Positions 1 through 5,953 of a stretch of DNA of 6,166 bases are shown here, piece after piece (position 1 is the stretch's first letter; each line of letters begins with the position of its first letter). This stretch comes from an uncultured Collinsella sp. (GTDB lineage: Bacteria; Actinomycetota; Coriobacteriia; Coriobacteriales; Coriobacteriaceae). The position numbers and the translations under genes are program-made. Location: assembly GCA_900547855.1 (NCBI GenBank), contig URIK01000108.1, positions 1 to 6,166 on the forward strand, read 5' to 3'. The notes below the pieces were generated by a model, which was not told where the DNA came from, ran no database searches, and was given only the letters and a program-made list of their open reading frames with translations.

Positions 1-54
1 CCGAGATCTACACTCGCCTAGTCGTCGGCAGCGTCAGATGTGTATAAGAGACAG
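1..54. other. Nextera i5-side sequencing adapter (not genomic)
   Basis: Bases 1-13 match the end of the Illumina P5 sequence. Bases 14-21 (TCGCCTAG) sit where the 8-nt i5 index belongs and differ by one base from the index I recall as S513. Bases 22-35 are TCGTCGGCAGCGTC, and 36-54 are the 19-bp Tn5 mosaic end AGATGTGTATAAGAGACAG. Genomic sequence starts at 55. Any reading frame crossing this point gains artificial residues: the plus frame reads VYKRQ, and the minus frame ends in SLIHI. Confidence 0.98.
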
Positions 55-495
55 GATATAGACGCCGTCGGCCCCGCCGCGCTCGACCACCTTGGTGTCG
101 CCCGTGATTATGGACACGCCCGCCTCGTGCGCCGTCTCGGCCATCGTCTGCACAATCTGGCGGAGCCTATCCATGGGATAGCCCTCTTCGAGGATAAAGC
201 CGCACGACAGGTAGCGCACGTTGGCGCCCGAGGTCGCGACGTCGTTGACGGTTCCGCACACGGCGAGGCGGCCGATGTTGCCACCGGGGAAGAACTGCGG
301 CGAGACTACAAAGCTGTCGGTCGACATGGCGATGCGCCCGCTCGCGGGCAGCGCGGCGACGCCGGCATCGTTGCCTTCGAGCAGCTCGGGCGACCCAAAG
401 GCATCCAAAAAGACCTCATCGATGATGCGTTTCATCATCTGGCCGCCGGAGCCGTGGCCCAGCAGGACGGTGCTATCGGTAACGCTATGGGACAT
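55..495 (-). CDS. hypE: HypE, hydrogenase maturation carbamoyl dehydratase (C-terminal part missing)
   Basis: HypE is an AIR-synthase-like ATPase of the cytoplasm. It accepts a carbamoyl group from HypF on its C-terminal cysteine and dehydrates it to a thiocyanate, the source of the CN ligands of [NiFe]-hydrogenase. The 147 genomic residues seen are the N-terminal half. They include the HGSGG motif (residues 14-18), TDSFVVSP (59-66), FFPGG-IG (68-75), GTVND (81-85) and TGDTKVVE (131-138), all typical of the family. The ATG at 495-493 has a GGAG ribosome-binding site (507-504) 8 bases upstream. HypE proteins are usually about 330-350 residues, so more than half is missing, including the C-terminal tail with the catalytic cysteine. 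The loss is caused by the contig end at base 55, not by mutation. The apparent last six residues (LSLIHI) are adapter. The gene lies 48 bases after hypD and is probably co-transcribed with it. Confidence 0.95.
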
Positions 496-543
496 ATCGA
501 AAACTCCAATCGTGGGTGGTGCCGGTGTGCGGGTGTGTCCGGG

Positions 544-1656
544 CTAGTTGCGGTAGCGGTAGTACGCCGCGCAGCTGCCCTCGGAGCTCACCATGCACGG
601 GCCGACGGGGTGCTCGGGCGTGCAGGTGCGGCCAAAGAGCGGGCAGTCGCTCGGCGTAATGGCCCCGCGCAGCACGTCGCCGCAGCGGCACCCGCGCGGC
701 TCGACTGTCGCCTCAACGGGCACATCAAAGCGGGTGCGGGCATCAAAGCGCGAGAATTCGGGATGAATGGCGAGTCCCGAAGCCGCAATCGGCCCCAGCC
801 CGCGCCACGTGGTGTCGCATGGTTCAAACACCTGCTCGACCAGCTGGCGCGCCACGGGATTGCCGTCTGCGTTGACGCCACGGCGGTAGGCGTTGTCAAT
901 CGCCGGCCTGTCCTCGACAACCATCTGGACCAGCATGCAGATGCCCTGCAGAATATCGACCGGCTCAAATCCCGTGACCACGCCGGGGGTCTCGAACTCG
1001 TCGACTAAAAACCCAAAGGGTGCCAGGCCTGTGATGGTGGCGACGTGCCCCGGAAGGATAAAGCCGTCGATAGTGGTCTCGGGATCGTTGGCGATGGCGC
1101 GCAGCGCCGGCGGCGTGGTCTTGTGGGCGCAATAGACCGAGAAGTTCAAAAGCCCGCGCGCCTCGGCCTCCAAGATGGCGGCGGCGATGGTGGGCGTCGT
1201 AGTCTCAAAGCCCACGCCCATAAAAATGACCGGGCGATCAGGGTTTTGCTCGGCAATGTCGAGCGCGTCGAGCGGGGAATAGACGATGCGGATATCGCGC
1301 CCCGCCGCCTTTTGCGCAGCGAGCGAGGTGGATGATCCGGGCACGCGCATCATGTCGCCAAAGGTGGTGATGATGGCGCCGTCTATGTTGGCGAGCGCGA
1401 TTGCGTGGTCGATGTCGCGGTTGGCGGTGACGCAGACGGGGCAGCCCGGGCCGCTCAGCAGCTTGAGCCCGGCCGGCATAATGGAGCGAAAGCCATAGCG
1501 CCCGATGCTCACGGTATGCGTGCCGCAGACTTCCATAAGGTTGATGGTGCGGTCGCCGACAAGCTCATGAATGCGCTCGATGAGCTCGCGAGCCAGCTTG
1601 GGATCGCGGAATGCCGAGAAATCGATACCGGAGCGCGCCGGCTGCTCGGGCGCCAC
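544..1656 (-). CDS. hypD: HypD, Fe-S scaffold for the Fe(CN)2CO cofactor
   Basis: HypD pairs with HypC to form the scaffold on which the Fe(CN)2CO group of [NiFe]-hydrogenase is built. It receives cyanide from HypE and carries a 4Fe-4S cluster and redox-active cysteines. The 370 residues match the usual family length. Visible motifs are MEVCGTHT (Cys44), SGPGCPVC (Cys72, Cys75), FETTTPT (150-156), AHKTTPP (177-183), LPGHV (201-205) and a C-terminal cysteine-rich region with Cys323, Cys325, Cys338, Cys345, Cys354 and Cys362, which should hold the cluster. The start is GTG at 1656-1654, with a strong GGAGG seven bases upstream inside hypC. The G of this GTG is the last base of the hypC TAG stop. 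This one-base overlap favours coupled translation and equal output of the two partner proteins. No damage is seen. Confidence 0.97.
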   Translation of the reverse strand: MAPEQPARSGIDFSAFRDPKLARELIERIHELVGDRTINLMEVCGTHTVSIGRYGFRSIMPAGLKLLSGPGCPVCVTANRDIDHAIALANIDGAIITTFGDMMRVPGSSTSLAAQKAAGRDIRIVYSPLDALDIAEQNPDRPVIFMGVGFETTTPTIAAAILEAEARGLLNFSVYCAHKTTPPALRAIANDPETTIDGFILPGHVATITGLAPFGFLVDEFETPGVVTGFEPVDILQGICMLVQMVVEDRPAIDNAYRRGVNADGNPVARQLVEQVFEPCDTTWRGLGPIAASGLAIHPEFSRFDARTRFDVPVEATVEPRGCRCGDVLRGAITPSDCPLFGRTCTPEHPVGPCMVSSEGSCAAYYRYRN

Positions 1657-1916
1657 TAGTAAGCCTCCGCCGGGTTGGTGGTCAGCTGGTCTTCTTCGAC
1701 CAGCTCGGACATGGCATTAACAAGCTCGAGCGTTTCCTGTGCTTCCTGCTCGTCGACAATCTGGATGCCAAAGCCGGCGTGTACGAGAATATAGTCGCCA
1801 ACCTGCGCCGTCGGCACGAGTCGCAGCGACACGGGGCGCTCGATGCCCATCATGTCGACGGTGGCCTTGAGGTCGTCGTCGCGTTTGACTACTTTACCGG
1901 GAACGGCAAGGCACAT
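1656..1916 (-). CDS. hypC: HypC/HybG-family hydrogenase maturation chaperone
   Basis: HypC is a small cytoplasmic chaperone. It binds HypD during assembly of the Fe(CN)2CO group and then escorts the iron centre to the hydrogenase large-subunit precursor. The 86 residues begin MCLAVPGKV, the family signature in which Cys2 (exposed after removal of the initiator Met) contacts iron and HypD. The following beta-barrel core includes GIERPVSL (24-31) and VGDYILVHAGFGI (39-51). The C-terminal tail is acidic and helical (DEQEAQETLELV), as usual. The ATG at 1916 follows a clear AAAAGGGGAA ribosome-binding site at 1930-1921. The TAG stop overlaps the hypD GTG by one base. The protein could serve one dedicated hydrogenase or several, since no large subunit is in view to tell. 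Confidence 0.96.
   Translation of the reverse strand: MCLAVPGKVVKRDDDLKATVDMMGIERPVSLRLVPTAQVGDYILVHAGFGIQIVDEQEAQETLELVNAMSELVEEDQLTTNPAEAY
1664..1668 (-). promoter_or_regulatory. hypD ribosome-binding site inside hypC
   Basis: GGAGG on the minus strand lies 7 bases before the GTG at 1656. It fixes a GTG start for hypD and sits within the last codons of hypC, as expected for translationally coupled genes. Confidence 0.75.
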
Positions 1917-2047
1917 ATTGTTCCCCTTTTATACGCTTTGCGCTGGACGGGCGCTCAATAATCCATCAGTTGATGGTAGCGCTCGCGGGCGCTGCGGGCA
2001 AACGCGCTACACCTGTGAGACGGCGGCTTGCGGGCTGGCCGAACAGC
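1917..2047 (-). other. hypF-hypC intergenic spacer with small inverted repeats
   Basis: These 131 bases separate the hypF stop from hypC and are unusually long for this otherwise tight cluster. They hold a 14-base palindrome-like element, CCATCA-gt-TGATGG (1963-1976), and a GC-rich hairpin, AGCGC-N6-GCGCT (1978-1993). Neither is followed by a T-run on the minus strand, so I see no intrinsic terminator. A TATAAA at 1937-1932 abuts the hypC ribosome-binding site and is too close to be a convincing promoter unless the transcript is nearly leaderless. No reading frame or RNA gene is recognisable. The region may be an mRNA processing or stability element, or a weak internal promoter region. Confidence 0.4.
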
Positions 2048-4516
2048 CTACTGCGATGCAACCTGCGCAAGACGAGCGCTTGCGACTGCCGCCTGACCGT
2101 AGGCGATGCAGCCGTCGTTAACGGGCACGGTTTGGGGAATCAAGACAGTGAGACCCATGCTTTTGAGCTCGCGGGTGAGGAACTGGAGCAAAAGTCGGTT
2201 CATGAACACGCCGCCCGAGAGCGCGACGGTATCGATGCCTTCGCGCGCGCAGATTTCGCGTGCGATTCGTGCCGAAGAGCGCGCGATGGCGATATGGAAG
2301 TCGAGCGCGAGCCTGTAGGCCGCAGTGCCGGCCCTGGTTCCCTCCAAAAGCGCCTCAATAAGCGATCTGGAGTTTAGAACATGGCAGGCGTCCGGACGGG
2401 ATGATTCGGTTACGGAAAAGCCGGCTATATTGCCGGCGGGGCAGGCACTTTCACTGCTGAGTGCGCGCCAGGCGGCAGCCTCAAGCTCGATGGCGGGTTC
2501 GCCCTCGTAGGTTGCCTTGTCGCAGATGCCCAGAATTGCTGCCGCGGCATCAAAGAGACGCCCCATGCTGCTGGTACGCGGGCTGTTGATGCCGCGCTCG
2601 ATCATGGTGGCTGTCACGCTGCGCGTTTGCTCGTCGAGGCTGTCCAAAAGCCGAGCGGCACCTGGGTGCTCGAGCAGACTGAGCTCACTGAGCAGGGCAA
2701 AGGCGTTGCGGCGGGCGTCGCGCACGGAGGCCGCCCCGCCGGGGAGCGCCCAGGTGCGCAAATGCGCGGCGCGTTCAAAGCCGCCAAGGCTGGCAACAAG
2801 AAACTCGCCGCCCCAAATGGTCCCATCGGTGCCGGCGCCGGTGCCGTCAAAGGCGATGCCAAGGACGCGCGCGTCGGTTGTAAGCTGGCCCGCGGCGATG
2901 GCCTCGGCCATTACGCTCGCGATATGCGCATGATGGTGCTGCACCTCGACGAGCGGCAGATTGCATTTTCGCGCCTGCTCGCGCGCCCACTGGCCCGATA
3001 GATAGCTGGGGTGTACATCGCAGGCCAAGGCGGCGGGCGCCAAATCAAAGAGATCTTCCAAGCGCGTGCGCGCGGCGTTCCAGGCATCGAAGGTCCCGCC
3101 GTTTTCAACATCGCCGATATGCTGCGACACAAAACAGGGCGCCTCGCCGTTCGTCCCTTCACGTGTGAGCGCAATCGTGGCCTTTTGTTGTGGCCCGCAG
3201 GCGAGCACGCAGGACGGAGCGCCGTCGAGCGCCGGCAACGGCAGCGGCTGGGGTGCATATCCCCGAGCGCGGCGCACGGGCATAACGGCGCCGTCGACCA
3301 CGCGCACCACGGAATCGTCATAGCGCGAGAGAATCGCGCGGTCGTTACCGAGCAACGCGTCGGCGATGCCGGCGGCAACGAGGTGTTCCCAGGCAAGGTC
3401 GTCGTCGGTCTCGATGGGTTCTTCGCTCAGGTTTCCGCTGGTCATGACGAGCGCGTGCATGCCGCGGGTTTCTGCCGCGGCAAGCAACAGATGCTGAAGC
3501 GGGGTGTAGGGAAGCATAACACCGAGTTCGGGAAGGTCGTGTGCGACGGACAGCGCGAGCGCGAGGGCGTTGGGGGAACCGCCGCTCTCGCAAACAGCAC
3601 GTCGGCGCAGCAGCACAATGGGACGAATACTGCCGGCCAGCAAGCCGCGCTCAACGTCGTTGACATGGCACAGGCGTTCAGCGTCGGCAAGGTCGCGTAC
3701 CATAACGGCAAGCGGTTTGTTGCTGCGGCGTTTGCGGCGGCGAAGCTCGGCTACCGCCTGCTCGTTGGAGGCGTCGCATGCCAAGTGAAATCCGCCCAGA
3801 CCCTTGATAGCGACGATACCGCCGTTGGCCAGCAGCTCAACACAGCGGTCGATAATGGCGTCGCTGGTCTCGCGCGTGGTGCCGACGGCCGGCGACGCGG
3901 CGGCTTCGCTCTGCTCATTGCCCACGCCCGCCTCGCGCCACGTAATATGCGGCCCGCAATCAAAGCAGGCATCGGGCTGCGCGTGAAAACGCCGGTCGAG
4001 TGGGTCGACATACTCCGCAGCGCACTTGGGACACATGGGAAAACAATCCATCGACGTGGCCGCTCGGTCATAAGGCAGCGATCGGATGATGGTAAAGCGT
4101 GGGCCGCAGTTAGTGCAGTTGATAAAGGGGTAGTGATAGCGTCGGTCGGCGGGATCGAACAACTCGCGCAGGCAATCGTCACAGGTGGCGATATCGGGCG
4201 AGACGAGCGTCGTGTGCGCGGTCTGGTCCTGCGACGCCACAATGTGAAAGCCCTGCTCATCGGCAGCGCTCCAGCCGCCAGGCTCCAAATCCGCAATATC
4301 GACTCGCTCAACGCGAGCTGCCGCAGGCGCATGCTCAGAAAGCGCGGCAACAAAAGCATCGACCGCATCGGCCAAAGCGTGCGCCTCGATATGCACGCCG
4401 TCGCCCGCATTGAGCACCCATCCACAAATGCCATGTGCCATGGCCTCGCGATACACAAACGGTCGCATGCCAACGCCCTGCACAATGCCCGTCACATGAA
4501 TATGCACATGCCGCAT
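2048..4516 (-). CDS. hypF: HypF, carbamoyltransferase for hydrogenase maturation
   Basis: HypF makes carbamoyl-adenylate from carbamoyl phosphate and ATP and passes the carbamoyl group to the C-terminal cysteine of HypE, the first step of CN ligand synthesis. All family domains are present in order (numbering from the ATG at 4516). First is an acylphosphatase domain with GIVQGVGMRPFVYR (10-23). Two zinc fingers follow, CDDC-18-CTNC (112-137) and CPKC-18-CFDC (162-187). The YrdC-like domain has KGLGGFHLACDA (238-249), KPLAVM and MTSGN (358-362). The Kae1-like transferase domain has HHHAH (527-531), AFDGTGAGTDG and ALSGGVFMNR (765-774). At 822 residues it is somewhat longer than the roughly 750 of E. 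coli HypF. The excess fits low-complexity linkers, for example between the zinc fingers and YrdC domain. The frame is open upstream to a TTG at 4543, but that lies in the inverted repeat. The ATG at 4516 has a GAGGGG site and starts right before the conserved domain. Confidence 0.97.
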   Translation of the reverse strand: MRHVHIHVTGIVQGVGMRPFVYREAMAHGICGWVLNAGDGVHIEAHALADAVDAFVAALSEHAPAAARVERVDIADLEPGGWSAADEQGFHIVASQDQTAHTTLVSPDIATCDDCLRELFDPADRRYHYPFINCTNCGPRFTIIRSLPYDRAATSMDCFPMCPKCAAEYVDPLDRRFHAQPDACFDCGPHITWREAGVGNEQSEAAASPAVGTTRETSDAIIDRCVELLANGGIVAIKGLGGFHLACDASNEQAVAELRRRKRRSNKPLAVMVRDLADAERLCHVNDVERGLLAGSIRPIVLLRRRAVCESGGSPNALALALSVAHDLPELGVMLPYTPLQHLLLAAAETRGMHALVMTSGNLSEEPIETDDDLAWEHLVAAGIADALLGNDRAILSRYDDSVVRVVDGAVMPVRRARGYAPQPLPLPALDGAPSCVLACGPQQKATIALTREGTNGEAPCFVSQHIGDVENGGTFDAWNAARTRLEDLFDLAPAALACDVHPSYLSGQWAREQARKCNLPLVEVQHHHAHIASVMAEAIAAGQLTTDARVLGIAFDGTGAGTDGTIWGGEFLVASLGGFERAAHLRTWALPGGAASVRDARRNAFALLSELSLLEHPGAARLLDSLDEQTRSVTATMIERGINSPRTSSMGRLFDAAAAILGICDKATYEGEPAIELEAAAWRALSSESACPAGNIAGFSVTESSRPDACHVLNSRSLIEALLEGTRAGTAAYRLALDFHIAIARSSARIAREICAREGIDTVALSGGVFMNRLLLQFLTRELKSMGLTVLIPQTVPVNDGCIAYGQAAVASARLAQVASQ

Positions 4517-4522
4517 GCGACA

Positions 4523-4528
4523 CCCCTC
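4523..4528 (-). promoter_or_regulatory. hypF ribosome-binding site (decides the start)
   Basis: GAGGGG lies 6 bases before the ATG at 4516-4514. This supports that ATG over the upstream in-frame TTG at 4543, which falls inside the large inverted repeat and would add nine residues ahead of the acylphosphatase domain. Confidence 0.7.
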
Positions 4529-4539
4529 ATCAAAACCGA

Positions 4540-4610
4540 CCAAAAAGGGACAGGTTTATTTTGGTAGGTAAAACTTCTAAACCTGCCAAAACAAACCTGT
4601 CCCTATTTGG
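4540..4610. repeat. 30-bp imperfect inverted repeat between nikR and hypF (REPIN-like)
   Basis: The left arm at 4540-4569 and right arm at 4581-4610 match as reverse complements at 27 of 30 positions, with an 11-base loop (4570-4580). Each arm also starts with CCAAAA or its near copy and ends with TTTTGG or ATTTGG (4540-4564 and 4586-4610), so each can fold a small hairpin of its own. This layout recalls REPIN elements, two inverted REP units. The arms are notably A/T-rich against the GC-rich genes around them and share the core GGGACAGGTTT. The T-run on the minus strand (CTTTTTGG) is inside the stem rather than after it, so a standard terminator is not evident. A long stem 24 bases ahead of the hypF ATG could nevertheless attenuate or stabilise the message. 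No transposase is nearby. Confidence 0.85.
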
Positions 4611-4620
4611 CAGGTGCGCT

Positions 4621-4634
4621 GCGGGAAATCCCGC
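4621..4634 (-). other. Short GC hairpin at the nikR stop codon
   Basis: GCGGGATTTCCCGC on the minus strand is a perfect inverted repeat whose first base is the last base of the nikR TAG. It has no following T-run, so it is not a clear intrinsic terminator. With the larger inverted repeat just downstream it could slow 3' degradation of nikR mRNA or lower read-through into hypF. Confidence 0.35.
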
Positions 4635-5146
4635 TACAGCCCCAGGCTCTGCTTGGTGGCGGCGCACGTGAGCTCGCCGTGCTTAACGCCGCGCAGGCCC
4701 AGCAGGCGGTCGGCTAGTTCGTAGACGCGCTCGCCGCGACCCTTGAGTGCCAGGATTTCCAAGCAGTTGTGGTGATCCAAATGCACGTGCATCGTCGATA
4801 CGATCTCGTCGGTGTAGTCGTGCTGCACCTCGTCCAGGCGGCGCGTCAGATCGCCGGTGTGATGGTCGTAGATCATGGTGAGCGACCCGATAACGTGCTC
4901 ATCGGGCGTGCGCATCTGCTCTTTGGCGATCGAGGCGCGAATCAAATCGCGCACGGCCTCGGAGCGGTTGGCCACGTCGCCGCGGCGCGCGATCTGCTCG
5001 TCAAAACGGCGCAGCAGGTCGTCGGGTGCGGTAACCGAAAAACGGACCAGCTCGGAGCCGGAGCCACTACAGTGGCAGCCCGCGTCACCGTCCGCCCCGT
5101 GCGGATGCTCGTGCTCGTACTCGCAGCAGTGCTCGTGTTCGGCCAC
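4634..5146 (-). CDS. nikR: NikR-family nickel-responsive regulator with His/Cys-rich N-terminal extension
   Basis: NikR is a ribbon-helix-helix repressor that binds DNA when its ACT-like C-terminal domain holds Ni(II), usually to limit nickel uptake. The ribbon-helix-helix is at about residues 33-75 (LVRFSVTAPDDLL, NRSEAVRDLIR). The nickel-binding domain follows, with TMIYDHH and QHDYTDEIVSTMHVHLDHHNCLE. His109, His120, His122 and Cys128 have the same spacing as the E. coli Ni ligands His76, His87, His89 and Cys95, so high-affinity nickel sensing should be intact. At 170 residues it exceeds the E. coli protein (133). The extra 31 N-terminal residues hold six His and four Cys (for example HEHCCEYEHEHPH and CHC), an apparent extra metal-binding tail. 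The GTG start at 5146 lies one base after the upstream stop, and no ATG, GTG or TTG exists in frame before the DNA-binding domain, so the tail must be translated. It sits upstream of hypF, implying nickel-linked control of hydrogenase maturation. Confidence 0.95.
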   Translation of the reverse strand: MAEHEHCCEYEHEHPHGADGDAGCHCSGSGSELVRFSVTAPDDLLRRFDEQIARRGDVANRSEAVRDLIRASIAKEQMRTPDEHVIGSLTMIYDHHTGDLTRRLDEVQHDYTDEIVSTMHVHLDHHNCLEILALKGRGERVYELADRLLGLRGVKHGELTCAATKQSLGL

Positions 5147-5147
5147 C

Positions 5148-5396
5148 TTACACCAGCTTCACGGAGCCGACGGAGTTGTGGTCGGCCTCGATGGCTTCCT
5201 CGTAGCCCTCGAGCGCGTCATGCGCCTCGTGGAGCGCGGCCATGGCGGCCTCGAGCTTGGCGCCGATGCGCTCCATGTCAAAATTCTCGGTCGCATGCAG
5301 CAGCTGATGGCTCCACTCGTGAGCGAGCTCGATGGTGTCGTCGACCTGCTTGACGCTCATGGCAAGCTGGCTCATGTTCATTCCGACGTCATGCAT
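5148..5396 (-). CDS. Small helical protein with histidine ladder, coupled to nikR
   Basis: I do not recognise a family. The 82 residues look soluble and mostly helical, with no signal peptide or membrane segment. Two helices are likely: about residues 8-36 and 40-72. The first contains HEWSHQLLH (26-34), where His26, His30 and His34 fall at i, i+4 and i+8 on one helix face, a spacing suited to metal binding. His56, His59 and His73 occur in or after the second, which is rich in Ala and Glu and may form a coiled coil. The start at 5396 has AAGGAG (5409-5404) seven bases upstream. The TAA stop is one base from the nikR GTG, and nikR lacks a strong ribosome-binding site of its own, so the two are probably translated together. 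A role in metal handling or as a NikR partner is inference from position and histidines only. Confidence 0.8.
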   Translation of the reverse strand: MHDVGMNMSQLAMSVKQVDDTIELAHEWSHQLLHATENFDMERIGAKLEAAMAALHEAHDALEGYEEAIEADHNSVGSVKLV

Positions 5397-5403
5397 GGGA
5401 AAT

Positions 5404-5409
5404 CTCCTT
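5404..5409 (-). promoter_or_regulatory. Ribosome-binding site of the small gene upstream of nikR
   Basis: AAGGAG lies seven bases before the ATG at 5396-5394. It selects this ATG over the in-frame ATGs at codons 6 and 8. It is also the only strong ribosome-binding site ahead of the small gene-nikR pair. Confidence 0.7.
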
Positions 5410-5421
5410 TTGTATGGGGCA

Positions 5422-5441
5422 GTTCAGTGGTTCAGATTTTA
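5422..5441 (-). promoter_or_regulatory. Probable promoter -10 with adjacent direct repeats, head of the nikR-hyp unit
   Basis: The minus strand has TAAAAT at 5441-5436, a five-of-six match to a sigma-A -10 box, about 40 bases before the start codon at 5396. No good -35 hexamer is found at 16-18 bases, although a perfect palindrome CTGCGCGCAG (5453-5462) occupies that zone. Immediately downstream are two direct copies of CTGAAC on the minus strand (5435-5430 and 5427-5422), 8 bases apart, covering the likely transcription start. A regulator bound to the palindrome or direct repeats could control this promoter. The classic E. coli NikR operator GTATGA-N16-TCATAC is not seen. Confidence 0.45.
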
Positions 5442-5468
5442 CTACGCCCGCTCTGCGCGCAGCTGCAT

Positions 5469-5506
5469 AAGAAAACGGGTACGAGTCTGTGCGACCCGCA
5501 CCCGTT
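5469..5506 (-). terminator. Intrinsic terminator downstream of the thioredoxin gene
   Basis: On the minus strand, arms at 5506-5497 and 5483-5474 form a 10-bp stem (AACGGGTGCG with CGTACCCGTT, one G-U pair) around a 13-base loop. The stem runs directly into TTTTCTT. No T-run follows on the plus strand, so the direction is clear. It lies 121 bases after the thioredoxin stop and before the nikR-hyp promoter, separating the two transcription units. Confidence 0.75.
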
Positions 5507-5627
5507 CACTGGGGGCTGTTTGTGACTACCATACTATCCGTGGTTGCACTCGGTGCATTCAGAAGTCCGGCGAGCGGCGTAAAAGCGCTCATGGACGGCA
5601 GGCAGACGGCAACATGTAACAAGCGTA
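5507..5627 (-). other. Long 3' region between the thioredoxin stop and its terminator
   Basis: No conserved gene is recognised in these 121 bases. A 28-codon minus-strand frame (ATG 5592-5590, TGA 5508-5506) fills most of it and ends exactly on the first base of the terminator stem. However, no ribosome-binding site precedes it. The stretch may be untranslated 3' mRNA or may hold an unrecognised small RNA. Confidence 0.3.
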
Positions 5628-5948
5628 TTACAGATGCTTCTCCAGCAGCGCCTGCAGCCTCGCCTTGGGCAGAGCGCCAACCGATCGGTCAATCTCCTCG
5701 CCGTTCTTAAACACAACCAGCGTGGGGATGCTCATGACGCCATACTTCATGGCCAGGTCCTGGTTGTCGTCGACGTTGCATTTGGCAACGGCAAGCTTGC
5801 CCGCCAGCTCATCGGCAACCTCGTCAACGATGGGCGAGAGGGATCGACAGGGCCCGCACCACGGTGCCCAAAAATCGACCAGCACGGGCAGACTGTCGTT
5901 AACGATGGAATCGAAGTTCTCGGGGGTAATCTGATTAATGTCAGCCAT
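5628..5948 (-). CDS. trxA: Thioredoxin
   Basis: Thioredoxin is a cytoplasmic dithiol carrier that is reduced by thioredoxin reductase and in turn reduces protein disulfides, including ribonucleotide reductase and peroxidases. The 106 residues match the usual length. The fold signature is complete: FWAPWCGPC with the active site WCGPC at residues 30-34, buried Asp25, the cis-proline in SIPT (Pro75) and the FKNGE turn. One extra cysteine occurs at 57 (KCNVDD). There is no signal peptide, so it is cytoplasmic. The frame is open upstream to 6032, but the ATG at 5948 has GGAGG five bases before it and gives the normal N-terminus, so the longer form is rejected. It appears to be a single-gene unit, with an upstream promoter region shared with a divergent gene and a downstream terminator at 5506-5469. 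No reductase gene is adjacent. Confidence 0.96.
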   Translation of the reverse strand: MADINQITPENFDSIVNDSLPVLVDFWAPWCGPCRSLSPIVDEVADELAGKLAVAKCNVDDNQDLAMKYGVMSIPTLVVFKNGEEIDRSVGALPKARLQALLEKHL

Positions 5949-5953
5949 GGTGA

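Noticed and set aside
40..1008. 322-codon plus-strand frame
   Set aside because: It starts in adapter and is antisense to hypE and hypD, which carry clear conserved motifs. Long antisense frames are common in GC-rich DNA.
1932..1937. TATAAA as a hypC promoter
   Set aside because: It directly abuts the ribosome-binding site, so a normal leader could not form. The TTGAGC upstream has a 19-base spacer.
3751..4485. 244-codon minus-strand frame overlapping hypF
   Set aside because: It is an alternative frame inside hypF, rich in Arg, Ser and Cys with no domain. hypF explains the region fully.
4517..4543. Upstream TTG start adding nine residues to HypF
   Set aside because: It falls in the inverted repeat. 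The downstream ATG has GAGGGG at good spacing and begins at the conserved domain.
3011..4567. 518-codon plus-strand frame opposite hypF
   Set aside because: It lies opposite the acylphosphatase, zinc-finger and YrdC domains of hypF, and its predicted protein shows no recognisable domain. It is a GC-rich shadow.
4540..4610. CRISPR repeat or standard intrinsic terminator
   Set aside because: There are only two arms in inverted rather than direct orientation and no spacer series. The T-run is inside the stem, not after it.
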